From assembly GCF_027943255.1 (NCBI RefSeq), contig NC_072892.1:23087792-23151791 (forward strand): a DNA stretch of 64,000 nucleotides, given 5' to 3'. The notes under the pieces are model-generated. The model was not told the origin of the DNA and searched no databases. It saw nothing but the letters and a program-made list of their open reading frames with translations. Source of the stretch: Anastrepha obliqua. Lineage: Eukaryota > Arthropoda > Insecta > Diptera > Tephritidae. The position numbers and the translations under genes were made by a program. Within the stretch, counting starts at the first letter, position 1; the number at the start of each line of letters is the position of its first letter. Positions 21,950-33,500 of this stretch are shown here, piece after piece.

Positions 21950-22944
21950 TTAAGGGGTTAGGGGTAGTCAGAGGCCCGAAAAAATGATGATTTTTAATCA
22001 TGATTTTTAATCATTTTTTTTGCTAGTCAATTGCTTTATTTACAAAAATAATAACAAGGCATTAATACATCATGCTTCGACTTGACTTTAGCAAAATTTC
22101 AAATAAAAAAATTAATAATTGTAAAAGTTATCGTTGTTAATGTGGAGCCCGTCTCTCCAAAATTCCCTTGCGGTGATCATCGCAAGTCCTTGGAGATTTA
22201 TCTAAAATCAATCGCTTCAAAGATGGTGATTTTAATGTGGAAACACTAAATGGGAAATCCTACCCCACCCGCCATATTCTCCAAATATTGCGCCGTCCGA
22301 TTATCACCTGTTCCGATCGATGGCACATGGTCTAGCTGACCAGCAGTTCCATTGATATGAAGACATCAAAAAATGGCTTGATCGGTGGATAGCCTCAAAA
22401 GATGAACAGTTTTACAGCGACGGTATACGAGACCTACCATAAAGATGGGAAAAAGTAGTAGCCAGCGATGGGCAACACCTTCAATGATTCACTTGTAACC
22501 ATTTTTCCAGAATAAAGTTGTATTTTCATCAAAAAAACAGCGAGAACTTAGTTGCGCACCTATAATAATATGGCGGCCTCAGGAAATATTTTTCAGATTT
22601 TCGAGAAAAAACCGACAATCTAAATTTTGAAAAAAAAAATCCTTGGATCAGGCACGAGTTTTTTTTTGTTTTTCAAAAGCAGTATAAATTTTATGTATGC
22701 CAACCGATTTTTAAGTTACAGTGATTGCCAGTTCAAAAAACATAGTTTTGAGAAAAACGCATTTAAGCTTTTGCGAACGGTCCGGAGCGCCCGTGTGCCC
22801 TTTATTAATTGTTGAATAACTCGAAAAGTATGCGTCGGATTCTCTTCAAATTTTCATACAGCATTTTTGAGCTATTATACTTTAAGAAAATGCAAAAACC
22901 AAAATCCAATTTTTTGAAAATTCTGACTACCCCTAATCGCTTAA
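21950..22944. mobile_element. DNA element with GGTTAGGGGTAGTCAGA ends
   Basis: Inverted ends: TTAAGGGGTTAGGGGTAG (left) and, on the minus strand at the right, TTAAGCGATTAGGGGTAG; both continue TCAGA, with 21 of 23 positions matching. Both ends include TTAA, which would fit a piggyBac-type target, though another end of this family at 1622 is not next to TTAA. No transposase of its own is seen; a mariner remnant sits inside. Confidence 0.55.
22140..22590 (+). mobile_element. mariner (Mos1-like), internally deleted copy
   Basis: The + strand reads RFKDGDFNVE (end of the DNA-binding region) and, after a deletion, LPHPPYSPNIAPSDYHLF, then FRSMAHGLADQQFH, stop, YEDIKKWLDRWIASKDEQFY, stop, RWEKVVASDGQ. 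The first two catalytic Asp are lost with the deletion; three stops or substitutions break the rest. The right end CAGCGAGAACTTAGTTGCGC before CACCTATA looks like the terminal repeat. Confidence 0.75.
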
Positions 22945-24370
22945 GTAATTTCGTTACTGCTTAATTGTAACAGGCAATTGCTAAAAAATAAATTTAAATA
23001 GAAAACACAGAAAACTTACCACTAAAAAGTTATTGGAATGTGTCGTGCCTGTGCATTTATTTCTGCATACTCAAAGGTATAATACACACACACATACGGC
23101 ACATCCGTGTTGGATTGGAATGTCTATGGAATGCTGATGTTTGACACTAAGCAAATAACTTTTTCAGTTCATCATGATTTAAGTGCACCGGGCAGACAAC
23201 TAGTCGCCAGTTTTGCACAAATAAGCATTTACAGTTTTCTGGGATGCCGCCCATTCATTTTCATATTTACACCAAACTAGTAGTGGTGCCGCAAGCAACG
23301 GAATTGATCAATCGCTTAGCAAAAGTCAGTTTTTGTATACGCAGATCAAAAGTAAAACAAAAGATACGCGGCAATTGACGAACGTGTGGCACGTAAACAA
23401 AACAATAAATCTACTTATAGAAATACTTAGAAATATAATTCCGCGAATATACTACGTCTGCCTCCCGTCACACCTTCGTTGAAATGAACCGTCAGACCCG
23501 GTTGTGTTCCAGTTGGTTTGCTGCAAACGCAAAAACTAATTTTTTTCTTAAGCCACAACACTTTCCTTTTAGTAGACACTCGTACAAGTGTTTTTTGGCC
23601 GTGCCTTTAAGTACTATTTTGTTATTTTTTTTTTATTATTATACCACCGATCGCCCTTTTTCTTATGACTACTGGCTCAAATCAATTTACTTTTGTACGC
23701 TATTTTCTAGCACAATACACGCTCTTTACTTTTTCACTAACACTCACACAAACACCCGCACGAACACGAAACAAAAGCTACGAATTTCATAATTTTATGG
23801 CCGCTTTTACCACAAAATTCGATGCACTTAGTTGCTCTTTGCAACCGTCCAGCTAGTGGATATATTTTTATCACGGAAACACTTAAATTTCGAGGCAAAT
23901 AACTGTGTGAAAATCAAATCGAGACGTAACAGCGAGATTCAACAAGTGGTTTAGTGGCGACGGAAAGCAAATTGTCTAATCAGAATGTCATTTTTACGGA
24001 GAATGTCAAAAACATATGATCGCAAGAGTGCATTGGTTGATGAGAGAGATTTTGAGAGCGGATCAAGCGAATAGATTACGGCGCTGTTCACTAATAAATT
24101 GATCGGCGTTGCGGCACAGTGAAGGTGCTGCAATTAGGACAGAGTGGTTGACGCGCATTTGTATAATTTTTTTTGTTTTTTAGCAGCAATTTTTAATTTA
24201 GTACATAATTTGTAGAATATTCTATAAAGTGGTATATATAGGCGTGTTATTAAAATGTTATTAGCTGCACTACTCCGATCAACTGTTTTCGAAGATTCTA
24301 CGGTAATTCTAAAATGATATGATAAAAATAGCAGCTACGAAAATTACTATGTAGGAAGCAAAATGGTAGC
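22945..24370. other. no gene seen
   Basis: No coding region or element recognised. An upstream exon or promoter of Nmdar1 could lie here, but nothing in the sequence shows it. Confidence 0.4.
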
Positions 24371-24375
24371 CTACT

Positions 24376-24420
24376 ACAAGGTGACGCAAAATTAGTCATC
24401 CAATTTTATTTCTGAATAAT
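24376..24420. repeat. MITE end, GGCGCAAA family, fragment
   Basis: AAGGTGACGCAAAATTAGTC followed by ATCC matches the terminus of the family; the rest of the element is not present. Confidence 0.45.
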
Positions 24421-24553
24421 CGTGCAATAACAAAAACAACGCATAAATAATATAAAATAATACTAATTAATTTGAAAAATGAAATGTTGTAGATTTATAA
24501 AATACAAAAAAACTCAAAGGCACAAGTGCGCTAAAGAACGAAACAGATATACA

Positions 24554-25425
24554 AGGTGGCGTAAAATTAATCATCAAAACAATTTTTTTTGAATAGCTTC
24601 TTTACTAAAAATTATAAAATAAAAAAAAAATTTTGAGTGATGGAAATCTTTCTTTTTAAATACCTTTACGCGCTTCATTTCTTGCTTGTTTGTATGCTGC
24701 AGCTGTCTGGATCACAAAAGTCAGAAGCATATTGAGCATAGATTTTACCAATTGAGTCGCTTCGACAATAATCTTCTCCCACTCCTCCCACAAAACATCT
24801 TTCAACACCTCATTGCTTGCAATTTAGTATTTTTTATATTACTTTCCAAAAGCATCCATAAATGTTCAATAGGGTTTCAGTTCGGCGAATGTGGGAACAT
24901 AGGGGGAGGGGGGTAGAAACCGTTACTTTATTATATGTATGAGCCGAAAAAGCCGAATGAAAGTAGTGTGCAATCCCAGAATTTCAGCGCCCTGCTTTAA
25001 ATTTTGTTTTAAAATATTCAAATAAGCAAACTTAACCACTGAATCAATAAATTGAAATCATCCCAACCATCTTCGCCATACTTCACTGTTGCTCTTGATA
25101 ATGAATGTTCTTTATTCAGCGCTGTACCGAATTTCTTCCACATAATATTTGTTCCTTTGCTACTAAAAATGCAAATTTAACCTTTTTCGTACAGTGTACA
25201 TTACAGTACTTTTATTTTGTCATCCGAAAAAAAAACTTTCCAAAATTCTGGAGTTTTTTGTATGCTCATTTGCGTAGGCAATGCATTTTTGCCTATTTAT
25301 TACGGAAATAAATGCCTTCTTCCTGGAGACTTTTCCATGATAACTGGGTTTTCTTAAGACTCTTCTGGCAGTGCAAGAAATTAATGTAACTTTACAATTT
25401 AGTGTGGCTTTTAGTGGGAACATAA
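24554..25425 (-). mobile_element. Tc1-like transposon, decayed; parent type of the MITEs
   Basis: The left end AAGGTGGCGTAAAATTAATC is the terminal repeat of the MITE family. Minus-strand reading: ISCTARRVLRKPSYHGKVSR with KKAFISVINRQKCIAYANEH (25400-25260), corresponding to the region before the first catalytic residue of Tc1 transposases, and near 24860-24780 NPIEHLWMLLESNIKNTK, the Tc1 region containing the last catalytic Glu. Stops and frameshifts are frequent; the 5' end is lost. Confidence 0.75.
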
Positions 25426-25429
25426 AGCG

Positions 25430-25700
25430 GAGACTAACGCATTCCATCTAATACGATTTTGTGCAATTCCTCGAATATTCGGCCAGATATCAATTTGTTG
25501 ACATTCAGCATGTACCGTTCTTATACTTCTGGGTCGTACTCTCCGTCGTGAACCTTGGGGGTTCGACTGGAGTTCCATTTTAGCGATCCATTATTTTCCT
25601 TTCGCAAAGCGTGCCCAATCCAACGCAATTCCCGGCGTTTAATCTCGACATTAAGAGGTTCTGACATTGTTAGTGCTAATAAATTGCCATTCGTTATAAC
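25430..25700 (-). mobile_element. LINE C-terminal fragment
   Basis: Minus strand, across frames: VEIKRRELRWIGHALRKE, then HAECQQIDIWPNIRGIAQN and WNALVSALCSH with a stop. This is the tail found after the polymerase in RTE/Jockey-type elements. It lies directly beside the Tc1-like element; which inserted first cannot be seen. Confidence 0.6.
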
Positions 25701-26160
25701 TCTGGGACAGAAAAACCGGCAAATTCGACGAAGACATTTTTTTTGCTTTTCCCTTTCTATTCATTTACAAGGACGCCCTGCTCCTGATCTCACAGTTCTA
25801 ATTCTGATTTTCTGTAGTTTTGAATTACTGTCTGAACTGATGCTCATGCCTTGCTGGATGTTCTTTCTATTTGTAATAGTTTTGGTGCTTTTACACGATT
25901 TTATTATCACTTCTTCTCGCCAGTGTCAATTTATTTTTCTTGTTTTTGCTTCTACTGTAAAGCGCTACACCGGATTCTATTGAAAACTCTAATAGTTTAT
26001 TAAAAAATAAATTAATAAAAAAATTATAAAATGTAATAATCATTTTTTTATTATTTTTTTAGTTTTGTGAAGATCCTCTTAACAACACAAAAAGCGAATG
26101 CGCACTTGATGAGCGTACAATTTTGGCACTCGCCTTATTATGTCAGAAGTGATCAGATTG
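25701..26160. other. no gene seen
   Basis: Long open frame on + (to 25983) has no recognisable content and overlaps LINE sequence on the other strand. Confidence 0.4.
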
Positions 26161-26179
26161 GAGGTACTTTTTCCAATAG

Positions 26180-26995
26180 GGTTTTTTGACAGTTCACAAG
26201 TGACTACTGTCAAACTAGATACATAATTTTTTCGGTATTCATTGACATTTCATCATGGAAAGACTTACTTTTATAAATCGAAAAATTGTATTACGAAAAT
26301 CAACGCTCTGTGAAAAGTGTTCATCGCGCGCTCAGGGCAACTTATGGTGAACATAACCATTCAGCGCTGAAGCCCACGTTTGGTTTAATTGCTACGTCGA
26401 TAAGTGAGATTGCCGTATTTGGACTGAAGAGCAACCCGAAGCCATTCAAGAACAGCCATTACATCCATTGGAAACAACCGTTGGTGCGGCCTATAGGCTG
26501 GAGTAATCATCGGCCCATATTTCTTAAAAGACGAGGCTGGCGCCAATGTAACAATGAATAGCGAATGCTATAGCGAAATGATAAACGACTTTTTGATGCC
26601 AGAAATTGAAGTCCGTGATCTTCGCAACATTTTGTTCCAACATGACGGTGCTACTTGCCATACAGCCCGTGAAACAATGGATTTACTGCGTCGTCGTTTC
26701 GGTGAGCAATTTATATCTCATCTTGGACCAGTGGATTGGCCACCAAGATCGTGTGATATCACTCCTTTGGACTTTTATTTGTGGGGGTATGTAAAGTCTA
26801 AATGCTTTGTGGATAAACAAACTTCAATTGAGGCATTGAAGCCAATATTACTAAAGTTATTCACGAGATACCGACTAAAGTCCTCCAGCAAGTCTTTCAA
26901 AATTGGTGCTTACGGATGGTTGAAGGTCAACATTTGAAAGGGATTAACTTAAAAAAATAATTTTCATGAGTGGTTCTACACAAAAATAATAAAGA
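26180..26995 (+). mobile_element. DD41D-type transposon remnant
   Basis: 26286-26370 reads YYENQRSVKSVHRALRATYG (DNA-binding start), then after a deletion the catalytic part: 26554-26937 has NSECYSEMINDFLMPEIEVR, NILFQHDGATCHTARETMDL, PPRSCDITPLDFYLWGYVKS. Forty-one residues lie between the Asp of QHDGA and that of PLDF. The first catalytic motif (SDEAHF in relatives) falls in the deletion, so the copy is dead. Ends could not be fixed. Confidence 0.75.
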
Positions 26996-27342
26996 TTGCC
27001 CGATTAATTTGAGTTTTCGTTGTTTTATATTATTTCATTTAAAAATCCGGCACCTCTAAATTAATCACCGAAAATAAGTACCGTTAGAATCGGTGGCAAC
27101 GCATTGTGACGATAATTTTTTGTCGCCAGTATGTCTATTACGATAGTAAACACGAAGATGATAAATTTGATTTATCTTACCGTTAGAGTTTCATTGGCAA
27201 ATATTATCAAAAAATAGGAGAAGCGTAGAATTGTGACACCTAGTGTGCATATAATCATACACTTTTATGTATGTTTCACAGGTTTCCACTGAAATGATGC
27301 GCTTCTAAAGTATTCACACACACGCAATAACTTGTGTTGAAC
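26996..27342. promoter_or_regulatory. upstream region of Nmdar1 start codon
   Basis: This holds at least part of the 5' leader of Nmdar1. No core promoter element can be named with confidence; untranslated exons may lie further upstream. Confidence 0.25.
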
Positions 27343-27510
27343 ATGAAAACTCTAAGTGAGATCAGTGTAGTCTGTTTGCTCTTCTGTGGCATACATTTAG
27401 GAGTTATAGCACAAAAACACATTCAGCATGCCGACAATCCATCAACATATAACATCGGCGGTGTTCTGACGGATCCCGAGAGTGAAGCACACTTTCGGAG
27501 AACAATAGCG
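27343..27510 (+). CDS. Nmdar1: Nmdar1 coding exon 1: signal peptide
   Basis: Starts at ATG 27343. Codons 1-23 form a hydrophobic signal peptide ([16 protein letters not shown]), followed by [11 protein letters not shown], the start of the extracellular domain. Donor GTAAGTG at 27511; phase 0. In-frame GTG and TTG lie just upstream, but ATG is the natural start. Confidence 0.92.
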
Positions 27511-30500
27511 GTAAGTGATGAGCAGATTTACATACATGCATAAGTGTTTACGTATACATGTGTAGTAATAACAGGAGCAAATTAAAAGAATTAAAACGAA
27601 AACCCAGTTAATATTTATACAAAAGAAAACAAATACATTTTGAAATGAACTAAAATAATTTTTTTTTACATTTTCATTCTATCTACATATGTACGTATAC
27701 GGATAACAACATTGAAAATTCATAACACTTTGCAAATTTTTATAGCACCTCAATTTTGACCAGCAATATGTGCCACGTAAGGTCACCTACTACGACAAGA
27801 CGATACGCATGGATAAGAATCCGATAAAAACCGTTTTTAATGTCTGCGATAAATTAATCGAAAAACGAGTAAGTATGAAATTAAGGAAGAAAAATTAATA
27901 TTTTTTATTTAATGGAATAAATATTTTATCTGAAGGAAGAAAAAGTCGGTATTAAGAAAAATTAATATTTTATTTAAAGGAAGAAAAAGTCGGTATTATT
28001 ATTTTATTTAAAATTCCTGTTAAAATATTTGATGTTTACACTTATCAAAGTTCCGATTCGATACGCCGATCCATTCTGTGATCGGTGCCATACGGGTGTA
28101 CGATATCTAATTCCCCAAGAATATTATAGGAGAAAAATATCAAATACATCATAATAACATAAACGCCATGACTGGGACGAAAGAAGAAATCTGTGGTGAG
28201 GGCGGCCAACAATATGATAACCAAGCTGATAATAAGAAAGATGGTGCTGTTCTCACCCATTATACCTAAACCGAACTCCTGAAAAGTACCGGAAAATTTT
28301 ATTAATTATATATTTTTTGGTTAAAAATTAAAAATAAATATCTGGACTTTTATAATTTTAAGAGCCGCTTTCTCATCTTACCTGGAGTACGCTTTACTAC
28401 ATATTTATTATTATTGATTGGCTGTTTCTGCACTGCGACCTGAATACATCTATTGAGCAGCCATGTAGCCTTCTCGAACAGTTTTAGGCTTTTAATAAAT
28501 CCTAAAACTGCTGTAGGCTTAATTTCTACCAGGAGGTTTGAATCTATAGCCCCATTTCCCAGGTAATTTAGTTTGTGTCGTGCCACTGCAGGACAGTCGC
28601 ATAGACCGTGTTCTGCTGTTTCGTGTGCCTGTTTGCAGAGTCTATAGGACTCATTTTTATGTCTTTTTTAATGTGATAATGAAGCTTACAACGGACCCAT
28701 TTCGTGGTCAAAGTGGCATCGTTGTCTCTATGTGCGCTGCGGCTGCCAAACCTAAACCTAATGAAGCTTACAGTGTAGTGTTAGTAGTTCAGTGTAAAGT
28801 TTTATGCCCTTTCTGCTTAGGTTAAGGATTGCTTCTGCATTTATCCGTTCTGGATATATGAGTCTTTTCGACTGTCGCATGCCCGATTGGGCTCTGCAGT
28901 AGTCGATTAGGCCTCGTTGTTCCTGCTCACGTAGAAAGGCACTTTGGAAGCTGTTATTTACCCCGCAGAGGGGTTTCAGAATCTATGAAGGGAGTGTTTG
29001 CCCCCTTTTTCGCTAAAGTGCACGCAATTTAATTCCCTTCGTGCTCCTCATGCCCCGGAATCCACCTCAAGGTAACAAAGTTTCTTAATGCTAGGGTATT
29101 GAGGATTTTAAAACATTCCCAGACCAACCTTGATTGGAATGAGAAGCTATCCAGCGATTTTAGAGCTGCTTGACTGTCAGAGAGAATGTTGATATTGGCA
29201 CCGCGTGTGCATCTCCGTAGACATTCTCTGGCACACAGCTCTAAGGCGTGGACCTCTGCCTGGAAAATGGAAGTGGTTTTTCCAATTGCAATTGCTTTTT
29301 TGAAATGTGGTCCGAAAATTCCAATCCCGGCACTACCCTCTTCCATATTGGACCCATAAGTAAACCACACCTGTGCGCCCTGTTTTAAGAATATTTCATT
29401 GTTTCTCCACAAATGACCACTTTGAATTTCTTGGAGAATTCTAGGTTCCTTTCCATCTTGTCGTAAACTGTCAGGCACGGAGAGTTCAGGATTGAAACCA
29501 GAAGCCTTACATGTCCTGTAAGATTGCCTTCTTTGAGATGGAATAGATTAGGAAGTCGTAGAGCTGCACTGATTGCCATCCCTTTGGCTACAAGATATAG
29601 TGGAATGAGTCCAGTGACCATTCCTAAAGCCGCTGTGGGGCATGTTCGCATTGCTCCCGTAACGCTCAGACAGACTATTCTGAGTTAAGTGTTATTTGAG
29701 TCTTAATTTGATCTACTTTTTTACGCTTTACTAACCAAGAGGATAAGTTGCTCCTCACTTTAAAGTGCGTTTTGACTCTTTGACCTGCGCTTTCTCAGCA
29801 ATAAGCCAAACCAAAATTTGCCAATTACGAGACTACGGCAATGCACGAGAAATTTACAATTTATTTATAATTACAATTTGAACTCAAATTGACTAACAGC
29901 AAATCGCTGTTAGTAAAAAATGCAAAAAAAATTTATAAACCTACCTACGAAATTTTAATGTACCCTTATTAAAAAAAATAAATAGTTGTGTTAGGTGTTT
30001 GGCAAAGCTCCTCCTCCCATTCGTGGCGTGCGTCTTGATGTTGTTTCACAAATGGCGGGACCTACAGTTTTAAGCCGACTCCGGACGGCTTAGATTTTTA
30101 TGAGGAGTTTTTTTATGGTCGAAATACACTTGGAGGTTTGCAAATTCCTGCCAAGTAGCGACCGAAATTAGAAAATTCTTTTTTCTATTTATTATATGGC
30201 GTTTTATGCACGGAGACTCGAACTTACGCACTGCCGAACGGTACTCACGCATCAACCCATCCGGCTACGGCGCCGCACAGTGATTTACTGTGTAAAAAAT
30301 GCAAAAAAAAACTTTAAGAACAAAAAAAGGTACAAACCTACCTTCAACATTTTTTTAGCCTTTTTTTTAATAGAGTGTTCAAAGAGCGCTAGAGCGAAAA
30401 TGCTTTTACGACCACGATAAAGTGGCCTGTAAAGTTAGACGTTAATTAAGAAAACGGCCCTCGAAAGTATTTTTCCATATGTACCTCGATTATAAAGTCA

Positions 30501-33500
30501 TCATCTCTTAAACTTTTGTATAATATTGTCGATCCAACCGCAAGCAAAGAGTCTGAAAAGTTTTATTTACCTTATTTATAAAGTCTATTCAATCTTCAGG
30601 TGGCTTGTTCATAGTTAAAAGAGAGACCAATCGGGCTAAACACATTTTTACCACTCTAATTTAACCATTAACAAGCACCCGGACTATAACTTACTAAATA
30701 ACGGTCCACCGAAACATGCGGCTAGCGCCATATTTTGGTAACCTTTGCGAGCTAAATAGTGATTGGAAAACAAATCGCCAATGCAGTTCGCCCAGGCCAA
30801 GAGAGTGGCGCCAAAAAAGGAAGAACTGAAGCCAGTGAAAATACTGAGTACAGAGAGAGCATTAAAGATTTCCTTGCAGCAAACGCGAACGACGAATGTC
30901 GAGCCAATGACGGTCAAAATTGAGAGATACTGGAAAGTAAAAAATTTTAATCAAGGAAAAATCAATAGGTGAATGTAACTGATATTTACCTGATGGAAAA
31001 ATGGTACTCGGTGTATATCAGACCCTAAAAACATTAGAATAGCGATGGGTAACGCAGCGAGTCCGACCCATACGAAGACGGGCATTCCAAGCAGGGACTC
31101 TTTGCTCCCTAAAAAACAAATACATATATAAAAGCATATTCATATTTATTACAAATAGATGCAAGTACACAGAACTTTTAACAAATAAGAAAACCCCGGC
31201 TTCTGTTTACCAAATGAGTAAAATTTGCTCACAATACTTGTAGTTCCCTTTCACGAGTATGACTGCCAAAATTCTCAGACGGTGAACGTTGACTTTGATG
31301 GAGAGGCCGATCTATATGTGTCTACAGCGACAGCCAAGCTGTGCTCATGGTTTAGACAGCCCCCCATTCACCTCAAGGGTAGTCAAGTCCTCTAAATCCA
31401 GGCTAAACTATGTCGGTAGACATAATAGTCTGATGCTAATATGGGTCCCGGGACACGTGGGTATCGTGGATAACGAGATCTCTGACTAGACTGACATGTC
31501 CCACCGACTGTCGCAAATCCTCCTCTCATTAAGTAGAGGGGCTGGAGACAGCTGGTTGGACTGATGACGGGCCATTTTCTGCGAATGCGAGTGCAGAACA
31601 ATGGACTTAATTGTGTCTGAGTGCTGCACGTGCCAGTTGTCCCAACAAAAAAAAGAAGAAAGTTCGCTCCGGTCATTTAAGTTGGTCGCAATAAGCATTC
31701 GCCCAGACAGGCATTTTGTGCTACAGCGGATGAATTCGAGGCAATATATTTTTCATAAATTTTTCTTGTGCTACTTAGACAATAATGGATTTACATAGAA
31801 TTCTAGTATGGTGGACAACTTTGAATAAACAGACGTACGCTAACAAATTGGTGAAAGTACAAAGGAAATGCAAAGAAAGAACGGATGCAATGCGCACCAC
31901 TTCGATAGCGGTACTGGACAAGATACTTGACCCTCACCCAATAGACTTAGTAGCAAAGAGTTCTGCAAAGAAGTATGCACTTAGGCTATTGACAACAGGA
32001 TAACTTGAGGATAAGACAGGTTTAAAGGCCATATGGCCACAGCTGGATATGCAGATAACGAAACGCTAACTCGGAATATGTTGTTCTTCAAACTAATTTT
32101 AACAGGGAACCAAAGCTAGTACTAGAAAAGAACGTAAGGACGCGCCACACCTTCCAGATATACAGAGACGGTTCCAAAATGGAAGAGGGCGTTGGAGCCG
32201 CAGTGCTCATTCCGGAATTAGGTCATACAAATTACCGGACTACTGCAGTGTGGTCCAAGCTAGGATCTACGCGGCAACGAAAGCAACAAACTTAGCCATA
32301 GAGAACATTCCTCCGAACTCTCACTTAAACTTCTACATTGACAGCCAAGCAGCCAACAAAGCAATAGCATCTTTAATGACAAACAACAACAACAAAACTC
32401 ACACTGCGTACGACAATGCCGGAAGAGGGAATTGAAGGACACGAGAAGATGGCTGTAATAAGACCAATCCTGACCTACGGAGCCGAAGCACGAGCTGAAA
32501 GCGCAAAAACAAAACAGTTAGTGCGTACAGCTTAAATGCAAGTTCTACGATCCATCGTAGGAAAAACACGTATTGACTGCATTAGAAACGAGGTCACTTG
32601 TGACGAAACTGGCGTTAATGAAGTAGTGAAATTTATAAGAACAAGAAGACGAGCTTGGAATGATCACGTTTCTAGAGCTAGTGACGATAGAATTATCTGA
32701 ATAGCGAGGGACTATATACCATATGGAAAGCGCGGACCTGGAAGACCACCAAAGAGATGGCGCGAAAGCTGGATTTCGACATCAGCGGAAGGACAATAAC
32801 ATTTCGTCATTTTGAATTTTAATAAAACTTTGTAATTTATAACTATGTAATTGTGTGAAGAAAAACAGGTGAAAACCTATAATAAAAGAATAAAAAGAAG
32901 AAGAAGAAGAAGAAGAGAAAGTGGCTATGTGGCGACGATTCAAGAAGCGAACTCAAGATGAGAAACAATCAGCTCATGCATGATCGCGAAAATCGAGCTA
33001 CACAGGCACAATGTCAGGTGTATAAACTCTATTTTATCTCTTCCGAGGAAAGAGTGCAAACTCGTAGTGGGGATACTGACGAGACACTGTCTCACTCCGC
33101 CTTAAGCGGCCAAGCTGAAGTTAGTGCCAAAGCCAACGTGAGAGGAACTCTGGAATACCTACGCTTCCACTGCACCGCACTTAGCAAAACACAAATAAAC
33201 TGCTTAGGTTCTGCATAATTTTCCACCTTAGAAAGTGTGGTTGAATAAAAAATTAGCGGACTACTTAAATTATATAAAAATCTTAAACTCTCCATACAAA
33301 CACTTGGTATCACTATGGATCAATATCTGGTCTATGTGCGATCTACAAGATCAGCCAAGTCTAACTTAATCTAGAGAATGAACCAGCTCAGTCGATTCTA
33401 GTCAGTTCACAGTAATTGGAAGCCTCTCACGCCCCATTGTGGTCAATTTGGCTTAATGAGCTTCGTCTACCCCTATTAGACACTTGAGGGACTGTTGAAG

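Noticed and set aside
25555..25983. 142-codon open frame on +
   Set aside because: No family resemblance, and the opposite strand carries LINE-derived sequence over its first part; a shadow frame.
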